Shown one piece after another: positions 1 to 5,854 of a stretch of DNA of 6,294 nucleotides. The stretch comes from an uncultured Eubacteriales bacterium (GTDB taxonomy: Bacteria; Bacillota_A; Clostridia; Oscillospirales; Acutalibacteraceae): positions 1 through 6,294 of the forward strand of contig CAKSGI010000116.1 of NCBI GenBank assembly GCA_934454005.1, in the 5' to 3' direction. The translations under genes were made by a program, and so were the position numbers. The notes below the pieces were generated by a model. That model was not told the DNA's origin, did no database searches, and saw only the letters and a list, made by a program, of their open reading frames with translations. The number at the start of each line of letters is the position of its first letter. Positions within the stretch are counted from its first letter, which is position 1.

Positions 1-66
1 CTCGGTTGGAAATCTCCTCTGACTGTTTTGAAAGATTATTTGTCTGATGGTGTAACATATGTTTGA
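1..66 (+). CDS. C-terminal fragment of a probable DDE/integrase-core transposase (partial, runs off left edge)
   Basis: Frame 1 is open from the first base to a TGA at 64-66 and encodes 21 residues, starting LGWKSPLTVLKDYL and ending GVTYV. An LGWKSP-x-x-VL-x-x-YL pattern just before the stop resembles the end of integrase-core transposases of the IS30/IS481/IS3 type, in which a 'LGxKTPxEVL' segment follows the catalytic Glu. No catalytic residue is inside the window, so the IS family cannot be assigned and the copy cannot be judged intact. The stop codon lies inside an 11-bp palindrome (GTTTG-A-CAAAC, 61-71) that could belong to the element's right end. A non-transposase gene ending by chance in a similar way is possible. 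Confidence 0.45.
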   Translation, partial: LGWKSPLTVLKDYLSDGVTYV

Positions 67-90
67 CAAACCTACAAAAATAAATGTTTT

Positions 91-774
91 TTAAATTAAT
101 TTATCTATATTAATCTTCGTATTTTGTGGATTTTTCTTATAGTCGGATAATATTTTTTGTATCATAGCTTTATTTGTCATAAAAAATTTATTATCTTCAA
201 TGTATGTTTCTCTATTGTTTAAAATGAAATTTGAAATATGTTTGTATAGTTCAAATTTTACTTTTTTTATTACAGATTTTTTTTCATTATTAAATACAAT
301 AGAAAAATATAGGTTATTTGTTTTATCTATTTTAGAAAAGGAGATTTTTTTTATTTCTTTACTATCGTATGATTTTAATATTAATAATTTATATACTTCT
401 ATCGCAAGATCATCTAAATTATTTTCGAATATTAGAATTTTTTCTTTTAAACTGTTTATTGAATTTACAAGCCTTTTATCTATCTTAAGGGCAAACGGAA
501 AACTTGATATTTCTTTGCTGCAATCTATTTTATATAAGCCTTGAAACGGGTAAAAATAAATCATAAAACCATTTTCCATATCATTATAAAGACATGAGAA
601 TTTTAAATTAATTTTAGCTGAACAACTGTCACATTTATAAAAAAACAATTTGTTTTGCATTAATTTAGTTTTTAAACCAGGTTCATTTTTAACATTTATA
701 CTATTATAAATATTTATTTTATTTATATTATTACAAATAGGACAAGATATTGTTTTTACAGATTGCTTAGACAT
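91..774 (-). CDS. CpXC-domain protein (putative zinc-binding, function unknown)
   Basis: A 227-residue protein with no signal peptide or membrane segment, so probably cytosolic. Residues 1-80 match the layout of the CpXC domain: a first CPIC pair (C11, C14), the segment NSINVKNEPGLKTKLM (24-39), a second CDSC pair (C48, C51), then LYNDMENGFMIYFYP (62-76). The four cysteines should bind one zinc ion. Residues 101-133 (RLVNSINSLKEKILIFE followed by DDLAIEVYKLL) are also typical of the second part of CpXC proteins. The last 90 residues are lysine- and asparagine-rich and not recognised. The start is well supported: ATG at 774-772 is preceded by GGAGGA (786-781) with a 6-base gap. It is transcribed away from the zinc-ribbon gene at 913. 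The domain call is from recall of the family pattern; no biochemical role is established for this family. Confidence 0.82.
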   Translation of the reverse strand: MSKQSVKTISCPICNNINKINIYNSINVKNEPGLKTKLMQNKLFFYKCDSCSAKINLKFSCLYNDMENGFMIYFYPFQGLYKIDCSKEISSFPFALKIDKRLVNSINSLKEKILIFENNLDDLAIEVYKLLILKSYDSKEIKKISFSKIDKTNNLYFSIVFNNEKKSVIKKVKFELYKHISNFILNNRETYIEDNKFFMTNKAMIQKILSDYKKNPQNTKINIDKLI

Positions 775-802
775 AATAAATCCTCCAATAAATAATATAA
801 AT

Positions 803-811
803 ATTATACCA
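803..811 (-). promoter_or_regulatory. Extended -10 promoter of the CpXC gene
   Basis: Read on the minus strand, bases 811-803 are TGGTATAAT, a perfect TGn-TATAAT extended -10. The -35 region 16-17 bases upstream (around 825-831, TGTAAA/GTGTAA) is weak, as extended -10 promoters allow. Transcription would start near 796, giving a leader of about 20 bases before the ATG at 774. The weak -35 falls inside the first copy of the duplicated unit at 815-850, so this promoter and the divergent one share control sequence. Confidence 0.55.
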
Positions 812-814
812 TAT

Positions 815-844
815 TTGAAGTAAGTTTACACTATGTGATATTAT
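815..844 (+). promoter_or_regulatory. Upstream promoter P1 of the zinc-ribbon gene (first of two tandem copies)
   Basis: TTGAAG (-35, 815-820), an 18-base spacer, and TATTAT (-10, 839-844) immediately preceded by TGA, an extended -10 TGn. The spacer contains TTTACACTATGTG. It lies 41 bases upstream of a second, similar unit (P2). Function is inferred from consensus matches only. Confidence 0.45.
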
Positions 845-855
845 ATTAAAAACTA

Positions 856-884
856 TTGACCTCAAGTTTACATTGTGGAATAAT
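856..884 (+). promoter_or_regulatory. Downstream promoter P2 of the zinc-ribbon gene (second tandem copy)
   Basis: TTGACC (-35, 856-861), a 17-base spacer, and AATAAT (-10, 879-884) preceded by TGG, an extended -10 TGn. The -35 matches consensus at five of six positions and the -10 at five of six. Transcription would start near 891, leaving a leader of about 22 bases that carries the GGGAGG ribosome binding site (900-905). Confidence 0.55.
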
Positions 885-912
885 ATAATAAAGATATTAG
901 GGAGGAAAAAGT

Positions 913-1371
913 ATGATATGTCGTAATTGTGAAACAGATAATTTAAATGATATGATATATTGCAAAAAATGTGGATTAAAGCTTAAAAAACAAAAAAACA
1001 AAATTTATGATAATCTAACTCTTAATACAACAGAAATAAATAATATAAATATATTTACATTGATAGCTTATAACATATATACTTCAAAAAAGAAATATAT
1101 AAATATATTTGTTACCTTGTCAATTTTGATAGTTTCAATTTCAATTTTTTCTATATCTGTAGCATATTTACCAGACGCCCTTAATAAGGCAGTAGATTCT
1201 GTATATTTTGAAATAAAAAATGAATATGAAATTCAACTTCTTTGGAGAAATTTTTGGGTAGAAATAATATTCTTTTTAGGATCTTTATTTTTTATCATAA
1301 CGGTGTCTATAATTCTATTTAAGATGTTAAAAATTAAAAAAGTGTTAAAGGATAATAATATAGAATTATAA
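913..1371 (+). CDS. Small membrane protein with N-terminal zinc ribbon (function unknown)
   Basis: A 152-residue protein. Residues 3-20 form a short zinc ribbon, CRNC (C3, C6) and CKKC (C17, C20), with the phrase MIYCKKCGLKL typical of the zinc_ribbon_2 type. A basic linker (24-30) and polar stretch follow, then a first hydrophobic segment at about 64-86, a loop of about 28 residues with several charges (89-113), and a second hydrophobic segment at about 115-137. The tail is lysine-rich (KMLKIKKVLK). The likely topology is zinc ribbon and tail in the cytosol with one external loop. The start is firm: GGGAGG (900-905) lies 7 bases before the ATG. It is divergent from the CpXC gene, another zinc-ribbon protein, and 73 bases upstream of the CDF gene, with no terminator seen between them. 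No specific function is recognised. Confidence 0.8.
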   Translation: MICRNCETDNLNDMIYCKKCGLKLKKQKNKIYDNLTLNTTEINNINIFTLIAYNIYTSKKKYINIFVTLSILIVSISIFSISVAYLPDALNKAVDSVYFEIKNEYEIQLLWRNFWVEIIFFLGSLFFIITVSIILFKMLKIKKVLKDNNIEL

Positions 1372-1377
1372 TATACT

Positions 1378-1386
1378 TGATATAAT
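1378..1386 (+). promoter_or_regulatory. Extended -10 promoter of the CDF gene
   Basis: TGATATAAT is a perfect TGn-TATAAT extended -10, starting 6 bases after the previous stop codon. No good -35 lies 17 bases upstream. It would start transcription near 1393, giving a leader of about 50 bases. An alternative reading uses TTGATA (1377-1382) as a -35 with TACATA (1401-1406) as -10 at 18-base spacing. Either would let the exporter be expressed separately from the zinc-ribbon gene. Confidence 0.45.
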
Positions 1387-1427
1387 GTCAGTTAACGATT
1401 TACATAATAGATTTAATTATTTTTAGA

Positions 1428-1434
1428 AGTAGGG
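1428..1434 (+). promoter_or_regulatory. Ribosome binding site that decides the CDF start
   Basis: AGTAGGG lies directly against the first in-frame ATG (1436), leaving a single base between them, which is too close for initiation. The second in-frame ATG at 1445 is 10 bases downstream, a workable spacing. I therefore start the CDF gene at 1445 and treat 1436 as unlikely. Confidence 0.6.
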
Positions 1435-1444
1435 AATGAAAAAA

Positions 1445-2611
1445 ATGACAAATATTTTAATAAAAATGTTTATAAAAGATTATCGTAATGTAGATGATTT
1501 GAATGTAAGATTTAAATATGGAAGTTTAAGTGGAAAAGTAGGTATTATTTGTAATATAATTTTATTTATAGGGAAATTAATAGCCGGTTTAATTACCGCA
1601 TCTATAGCAATTTTAGCAGATGCTTTTAATAATCTTTCTGATGCTATTTCATCAATAGTAACTCTTATAGGATTTAAAATTGCTGGGAAACCAGCTGATG
1701 ATAATCATCCATTTGGACATGGCAGAACAGAATACATATCTGGGCTTATAATTTCCATGGTAATTATAATGATGGGGATTGAGTTTATAAAGACGTCAGT
1801 TGAGAAAATTATTTCTCCAGAGTCTACAGAGTTCAACGTAATATCTATAATAATATTATTTGGCTCAATTCTAATTAAATTATGGTTAAGTATTTTTAAT
1901 AGAAATATAGGAAATAAAATAAATTCTTCTACAATAAAGGCTATTTCTAAAGATAGTTTTGCCGATGTTGCTGCTACATCAGTAGTATTAATAGGTGCAG
2001 TTATCTCCTATACAACAAACTTTCATATTGACGGTTACATGGGTATCATTGTTGCTCTATTTATAATATATACTGGTGTTACAACAGCAAAAGAGACGCT
2101 TGGTCCATTATTGGGACAAGCGCCTGATAAAGAGTTTATAAGCAAAATAAAAGAGAAAGTTTTATCTTATGAAAATATAACTGGTGTACATGATTTAATA
2201 GTTCATAATTATGGTGTTGGAAAAAGTTTAGTTTCTCTACATGTAGAAGTTCCTTATGACATGGATATTTTAAAAATACACGAAATTATAGACACTATAG
2301 AAAGAGATGTAAAAAAGGATTTAGGATGTGAAATAGTAATTCATATGGATCCGATCGCCACAGATGATGAATACATAAATTCTTTAAAAACTAAAATTGA
2401 AAAAGTTATACTTTCTATAGATAAAAGACTAAAAATACATGATTTTAGAATAGTTATAGCCGATAGTTTTACCAATATTATTTTTGATTTAGAAGTACCT
2501 TATAAATTTGGTATTAAGAATGAAAATTTAGTAAACTTAGTTAGCAAAAAGATAAGTGAACTTAATTCATCGTATAGATCTGTTATCAATATAGATAATA
2601 TTAATTTTTAA
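1445..2611 (+). CDS. Cation diffusion facilitator family exporter, probably Mn2+-type, with doubled C-terminal domain
   Basis: A proton-coupled divalent metal exporter of the inner membrane. Numbers here count from the ATG at 1436; the start used is M4. Six membrane segments are visible at about 33-55, 57-80, 101-118, 134-154, 174-192 and 200-218. The metal site of segment 2 is in DAFNNLSD (62-69: N65, D69) and that of segment 5 in KDSFAD (D173, D177). An NxxxD/DxxxD set fits manganese CDFs rather than the DxxxD/HxxxD of zinc exporters. HPFGHGR (91-97) is the conserved loop after segment 2. The cytosolic domain (about 229-305) has H252, D253, H257, H269 and H303. CDFs usually run about 290-310 residues; this has about 85 more, which look like a second copy of the cytosolic domain (about 312-391). 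Its stop overlaps the stop of convergent nagB. Substrate is inferred, not shown. Confidence 0.9.
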   Translation: MTNILIKMFIKDYRNVDDLNVRFKYGSLSGKVGIICNIILFIGKLIAGLITASIAILADAFNNLSDAISSIVTLIGFKIAGKPADDNHPFGHGRTEYISGLIISMVIIMMGIEFIKTSVEKIISPESTEFNVISIIILFGSILIKLWLSIFNRNIGNKINSSTIKAISKDSFADVAATSVVLIGAVISYTTNFHIDGYMGIIVALFIIYTGVTTAKETLGPLLGQAPDKEFISKIKEKVLSYENITGVHDLIVHNYGVGKSLVSLHVEVPYDMDILKIHEIIDTIERDVKKDLGCEIVIHMDPIATDDEYINSLKTKIEKVILSIDKRLKIHDFRIVIADSFTNIIFDLEVPYKFGIKNENLVNLVSKKISELNSSYRSVINIDNINF

Positions 2612-3369
2612 TCTAAAGAAGTTATAAGGTGAGGGCATTCTTCAATAATTTTACTTAACGCAGATCTATCTGCAATGATAGTAACATCATTATGAAGCTG
2701 TAAAATTGAACCAGGAATAAGAGGTTCTATATTTCCTGTTACAACTCGATATAGTATTTCGGCCTTTGATTCTCCGGAAGATAATAGAAGTATTTTTTTA
2801 GCATTCATTATATTTTTTATTCCCATTGTAAATGCATATTTAGGAACGTCTTCAGGTTTATCAAAAAATCTAGAGTTTGCTTTTATTGTATTTTGTGATA
2901 AGGCTACAAAATGGGTATCTCTTTCAAATGTAGACTGCGGTTCATTAAATCCAATATGGCCATTATGACCTATTCCTAATAACTGAAGGTCTATTCCTCC
3001 TAAGTTTGATATTATTTCATTGTATCTTTTACATTCACCTTTAGTATCATTATTTAATCCATCAGGTATATTTACTCTTGATTTGTTTATGTTTATATGG
3101 TCAAAGAAATTTTTATTCATAAAATATGCATAACTGTTTTTGTTGTCTTTAGATAATCCGTAATACTCGTCTAAATTTATAGTTGATATATTAGAAAAGT
3201 CTAAATCACCTTTTTTATACCATTCAATTAACTGTTTATAAACCCCAAGAGGTGTGGAACCAGTTGCTAAACCTAATACACTTTTAGGATAAAGTATAAT
3301 TTGTGCAGAAATTATATTTGCTGCTTTTCTACTCATGCTTTCGTAATCATTTGCATATATTATTTTCAT
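2608..3369 (-). CDS. nagB: Glucosamine-6-phosphate deaminase NagB
   Basis: Converts glucosamine-6-phosphate to fructose-6-phosphate and ammonia in the cytosol, feeding amino sugars into glycolysis. The 253-residue length is normal (B. subtilis 242, E. coli 266). Visible motifs are the phosphate loop GLATGSTPLG (33-42), NLDEYYG with the catalytic base D67 (65-71), and GIGHNGHIGFNEP (132-144) with H138 and E143. N136 stands where E. coli has Asp141, which I recall as common in Firmicutes enzymes. It is the second gene of a nagA-nagB operon: its ATG overlaps the nagA stop in ATGA (3369-3366), so translation is probably coupled. Only a weak GGA (3383-3381) lies 11 bases upstream, which fits coupling. 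Its stop codon shares bases with the stop of the convergent CDF gene, leaving no room for a terminator. Confidence 0.97.
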   Translation of the reverse strand: MKIIYANDYESMSRKAANIISAQIILYPKSVLGLATGSTPLGVYKQLIEWYKKGDLDFSNISTINLDEYYGLSKDNKNSYAYFMNKNFFDHININKSRVNIPDGLNNDTKGECKRYNEIISNLGGIDLQLLGIGHNGHIGFNEPQSTFERDTHFVALSQNTIKANSRFFDKPEDVPKYAFTMGIKNIMNAKKILLLSSGESKAEILYRVVTGNIEPLIPGSILQLHNDVTIIADRSALSKIIEECPHLITSLD

Positions 3370-4490
3370 TTTATTTCACGTCCTTTTATAAATACTTTTT
3401 TTATATTAAATGATTTATCTATCAAAACTAAATCTGCATATTTGTTTATCTTTATACTACCTGTAAGTTTGTCTACACCAATTAATCTTGCAGGATTTAT
3501 TGTTGCAGATTTTATAGCAGTTTCAAAAGAAATTCCAAAAGAAACACATTTTTTTACACATTGCATCAAATTAGATGCAGATCCTGCAAGTGTTCCATCT
3601 GATAACGTAGCTTTATTATTTTTTATATATACATTTTGGCCTCCAAGAGAATACTTGCCATCCTTCAGTCCTGTTCCACGCATAGAGTCACTTATAAGAA
3701 TAGTTTTATTATTATTTGCAGCTTTAAATAAAGTTCTTATTGTACTTGGGTGTAAATGGTACCCATCACAAATAATTTCAATATAACTGTCTTTATCAAG
3801 GCTTGCTCCAACTATTCCTGGATCCCTATGAAGAAAGGGAGAGGTAGCATTAAATATATGTGTTACATCTTTTGCTCCATAATAAAATGCTTCAACAGCA
3901 ATATCGTAATTTGAATTAGTATGAGCCAAAGTAACATTGCACAATTTTGAAACTTCTTTAACAAAATTCAAACCATTGTCAGTCTCTGGTGCAACTGCAG
4001 CTATTTTAATAAGATTATTTGAATATTTAAATAATCTTTTAAACATATCAATATTAGGAGGAACAATATATTCTTCTGCCTGGGCCCCTTTCTTTTTAGG
4101 ATTTATAAATGGTCCTTCTAGGTATATTCCATGAGAATATGAATATTCACTTTTCTTACAAACAAAGTTCGATATTTTTAACAGTATAGACTTAAGCATA
4201 TTTTCTGAAAATGTCATAGTAGTAAATAAAAACGAAGTAATTCCATTTTTAGCATAATATTGAGACATTTTTTCGTACCCAGTTGTATCCATATCGCAAC
4301 TATCAAAACCTACACAGCCATGGGTATGAATGTCAATTAAACCTGGTATTAGATATAGATTTTCTGCATTTATTGATTGATCGTTACAGTTTAGATTTTC
4401 ATTTAATTCTGATATTATTTCATCAAACTTAATGTCCAATTTTTTTAACTTAAAATTTTCATCTAGAATGGTTGCATTTTTTATAATCAT
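3366..4490 (-). CDS. nagA: N-acetylglucosamine-6-phosphate deacetylase NagA
   Basis: Hydrolyses GlcNAc-6-phosphate to glucosamine-6-phosphate and acetate, the step before NagB, acting on imported GlcNAc and on recycled cell-wall sugars. This 374-residue protein has the full amidohydrolase pattern: PGLIDIHTHG (49-58; metal ligands H55, H57), YLEGPFI (123-129; E125), LAHTNS (189-194; H190), THIFNATSPFLHRDPG (210-225; H211), the catalytic D268 in SDSM, and SDGTLAGS (297-304). HxH, as in B. subtilis, suggests a two-metal site rather than the QxN of E. coli. The frame stays open 28 codons further upstream, to 4574. I reject that longer form: the ATG at 4490-4488 follows AAGGAGG, starts the usual MIIKNA sequence, and the upstream part contains the promoter. 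First gene of the nagAB operon; no nagR is adjacent. Confidence 0.97.
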   Translation of the reverse strand: MIIKNATILDENFKLKKLDIKFDEIISELNENLNCNDQSINAENLYLIPGLIDIHTHGCVGFDSCDMDTTGYEKMSQYYAKNGITSFLFTTMTFSENMLKSILLKISNFVCKKSEYSYSHGIYLEGPFINPKKKGAQAEEYIVPPNIDMFKRLFKYSNNLIKIAAVAPETDNGLNFVKEVSKLCNVTLAHTNSNYDIAVEAFYYGAKDVTHIFNATSPFLHRDPGIVGASLDKDSYIEIICDGYHLHPSTIRTLFKAANNNKTILISDSMRGTGLKDGKYSLGGQNVYIKNNKATLSDGTLAGSASNLMQCVKKCVSFGISFETAIKSATINPARLIGVDKLTGSIKINKYADLVLIDKSFNIKKVFIKGREIK

Positions 4491-4495
4491 TTTTA

Positions 4496-4502
4496 CCTCC
4501 TT
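4496..4502 (-). promoter_or_regulatory. Ribosome binding site fixing the nagA start
   Basis: On the minus strand 4502-4496 reads AAGGAGG, a perfect Shine-Dalgarno sequence 5 bases before the ATG at 4490-4488. The upstream ATG at 4574 has no comparable site. Confidence 0.85.
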
Positions 4503-4527
4503 GATTTCTGAATGCTTTATACTATAT

Positions 4528-4556
4528 ATGATATCACACATATATTTTTGTGTAAA
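4528..4556 (-). promoter_or_regulatory. nagAB promoter with overlapping inverted repeat (candidate operator)
   Basis: On the minus strand, TTTACA (-35, 4556-4551), a 17-base spacer and TATCAT (-10, 4533-4528) each match consensus at five of six positions. The leader to the nagA ATG is about 30 bases. An inverted repeat, ACACA-N8-TGTGT (4536-4540 and 4549-4553), extends one further pair beyond a mismatch (4534-4555) and fills the spacer, where a bound regulator would block RNA polymerase. It does not look like the NagR/DasR operator I know. A degenerate catabolite-repression (cre) match, TGTAAACATTTTAA at 4551-4564 on the plus strand, overlaps the -35 but lacks the central CG. Confidence 0.6.
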
Positions 4557-4582
4557 CATTTTAAATAAGTGCACATAATGAG

Positions 4583-4611
4583 TTGAAAAAGATTTATATT
4601 TGTTTTAATAT
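4583..4611 (+). promoter_or_regulatory. mnmA promoter
   Basis: TTGAAA (-35, 4583-4588), a 17-base spacer, and TAATAT (-10, 4606-4611). Transcription would start near 4618, with a leader of about 38 bases ending in AAGGAG (4641-4646), 9 bases before the ATG. The nagAB promoter faces the other way just upstream; the two -35 boxes are about 26 bases apart. Confidence 0.6.
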
Positions 4612-4655
4612 ATTTATATTGTTAATTTTAAAAGCTAAATAAGGAGAATTTATAC

Positions 4656-5726
4656 ATGAAAAAAAAGGTTATGCTGGGAATGAGTGGGGGAGTAGATAGT
4701 TCTGTAGCTGCTTTACTTTTATTAGATCAAGGATATGATGTAACTGGCGTTACAATGAAACTTAGGCCTGATGAATACATGAATAACAGCTCATCCGGAG
4801 GGTGTTGTTCTCTTGATGATATAGATGATGCAAGACGCGTTGCATATAAGTTGGGAATTGACCACATAGTTTTAAATTTTACAGATATATTTAAAACAAG
4901 TGTAATAGATTATTTTGTAAATGAATATAAAATGGGTAAAACTCCTAATCCATGTATTGCGTGCAATAAATATGTCAAATTCAAAGCTTTATTAGATAAA
5001 GCTATCACTTTGCATTATGATTATGTTGCAACAGGACATTATTCTGTTATAGAATATGATAAAAATGTAAATAGATGGTTATTGAAAAAATCGAAAAGCA
5101 CAAAAGATCAAAGTTACTTTCTTTATAATATGACACAATTTCAACTTGAACATACATTAATGCCTTTAGCAAATATGGAAAAGTCACAAGCTAGAAAGTT
5201 AGCTTTAGAAAATGGATTACCTGTAGCTCAAAAACCTGATAGCCAGGAAATTTGTTTTGTGGAAAATAATGACTATTCATTATTTATTGAAAAATATACG
5301 AATAAAAAGGAAAAACAAGGAAATTTTATAGACATATCCGGAAATATATTAGGAAAACATAATGGTATTAGTAAATATACAATTGGTCAAAGAAAAGGCT
5401 TAGGAGTTTCATTTGGAAAACCAATGTACGTTATAGATATACGTCCAAATGATAACACAATAGTTTTAGGTAAAGACGGAGATCAGTACAGTAAAAGTCT
5501 AATTGCTGGTGATTTGAATTTTATACCTATTGATTTTCCTAAAGAAAAAATTCATGTATCTGTGAAAGTTAGATATCAAGCGAAGCTTGCAGAAGCAACA
5601 CTAACTCCATTGCAAAATAATAAAATCAAATTAGATTTTATAAATCCTCAAAGATCTATAACTAAAGGTCAAGCTGTAGTGTTTTATTTAGATGATATAG
5701 TTTTAGGTGGAGGAACAATTATCTAA
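4656..5726 (+). CDS. mnmA: tRNA-specific 2-thiouridylase MnmA
   Basis: Uses ATP and a relayed persulfide sulfur to make 2-thiouridine at wobble position 34 of tRNA-Lys, -Glu and -Gln. The 356-residue length is normal. The N-terminal PP-loop ATPase motif is SGGVDSS (10-16). The two catalytic cysteines are C103 in NPCIACN (98-104) and C200 in DSQEICFV (195-202); GHYS (127-130), KDQSYFLY (150-157) and YTIGQRKGLG (241-250) are further family signatures. An SGGCC segment (47-51) before the DARRVA helix is usual in clostridial members. The C-terminal part (about 280-356) is the beta-barrel domain. Its sulfur donor, a cysteine desulfurase, is often next to mnmA in Bacillota but is not in this window. 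It stands alone after its own promoter, divergent from nagAB; no hairpin terminator follows. Confidence 0.97.
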   Translation: MKKKVMLGMSGGVDSSVAALLLLDQGYDVTGVTMKLRPDEYMNNSSSGGCCSLDDIDDARRVAYKLGIDHIVLNFTDIFKTSVIDYFVNEYKMGKTPNPCIACNKYVKFKALLDKAITLHYDYVATGHYSVIEYDKNVNRWLLKKSKSTKDQSYFLYNMTQFQLEHTLMPLANMEKSQARKLALENGLPVAQKPDSQEICFVENNDYSLFIEKYTNKKEKQGNFIDISGNILGKHNGISKYTIGQRKGLGVSFGKPMYVIDIRPNDNTIVLGKDGDQYSKSLIAGDLNFIPIDFPKEKIHVSVKVRYQAKLAEATLTPLQNNKIKLDFINPQRSITKGQAVVFYLDDIVLGGGTII

Positions 5727-5810
5727 ATAAGCAGGTTAAAATCTAAGAATAATTTATTTATCAAACCAATTCGAGTATCTATTTAACTCAATGATTCAGC
5801 AAATATATAA

Positions 5811-5839
5811 TTGATATATTGTACTTTTTATGTTATAAT
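5811..5839 (+). promoter_or_regulatory. Strong promoter of the tRNA-Arg gene
   Basis: TTGATA (-35, 5811-5816), a 17-base spacer, and a perfect TATAAT (-10, 5834-5839) preceded by TGT, giving an extended -10. It would start near 5846, about 9 bases before the mature tRNA. This is the closest match to consensus in the window. No clear terminator follows the tRNA, so reading on into the TrkA-like gene is possible. Confidence 0.75.
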
Positions 5840-5854
5840 ATCGATATCTTGTAT

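Larger units (their letters stand above)
815..892 (+). repeat. Tandem imperfect duplication of a promoter/operator unit
   Basis: Two copies of TTGA-(3 or 4 bases)-AAGTTTACA-(1-3 bases)-TGTG-(AT-rich)-TTAAA/ATAAA lie at 815-850 and 856-892. The 9-mer AAGTTTACA is identical in both (822-830 and 864-872) and exactly 42 bases apart, about four helical turns. TGTG recurs at 834-837 and 874-877. Both copies keep the -35, the spacer motif and the TGn before the -10. Divergence outside these positions suggests an old duplication in which those bases have been kept, or convergence on one regulator. Confidence 0.6.

Noticed and set aside
200..544. Plus-strand open frame of 114 codons opposite the CpXC gene
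   Set aside because: It is antisense to a protein with clear family motifs, is rich in F, S and L as expected for the reverse of a Lys/Asn-rich gene, and has no good ribosome binding site.
1372..1444. Manganese riboswitch (yybP-ykoY type) ahead of the CDF gene
   Set aside because: The leader is about 50 bases and lacks the GC-rich stems and conserved loops of that riboswitch; too short to hold one.
3301..3786. Plus-strand open frame of 161 codons opposite nagB/nagA
   Set aside because: Antisense to two unmistakable enzymes; composition (C, F, S, I rich) and lack of a start signal mark it as a shadow.
3937..4134. Plus-strand open frame of 65 codons opposite nagA
   Set aside because: Shadow of the nagA coding strand with no recognisable product or start signal.
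4534..4564. NagR/DasR operator or a true cre site upstream of nagA
   Set aside because: No TGGTATAGACCA-like sequence is present, and the cre-like stretch lacks the central CG, so neither regulator can be named.
4491..4574. N-terminal extension of NagA by 28 codons
   Set aside because: It covers the predicted promoter and perfect Shine-Dalgarno sequence of nagA, does not resemble NagA, and the normal MIIKNA start is at 4490.
4656..4675. A8 run at the start of mnmA as a phase-variation or slippage site
   Set aside because: It encodes the common MKKK start and is ordinary in such AT-rich genomes; an essential-type housekeeping gene is an unlikely contingency locus.
5724..5760. Possible mnmA terminator hairpin, TAAATAA (5724-5730) with TTATTTA (5754-5760)
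   Set aside because: All-A/T arms with a 23-base loop and no following T-run; not a credible intrinsic terminator.
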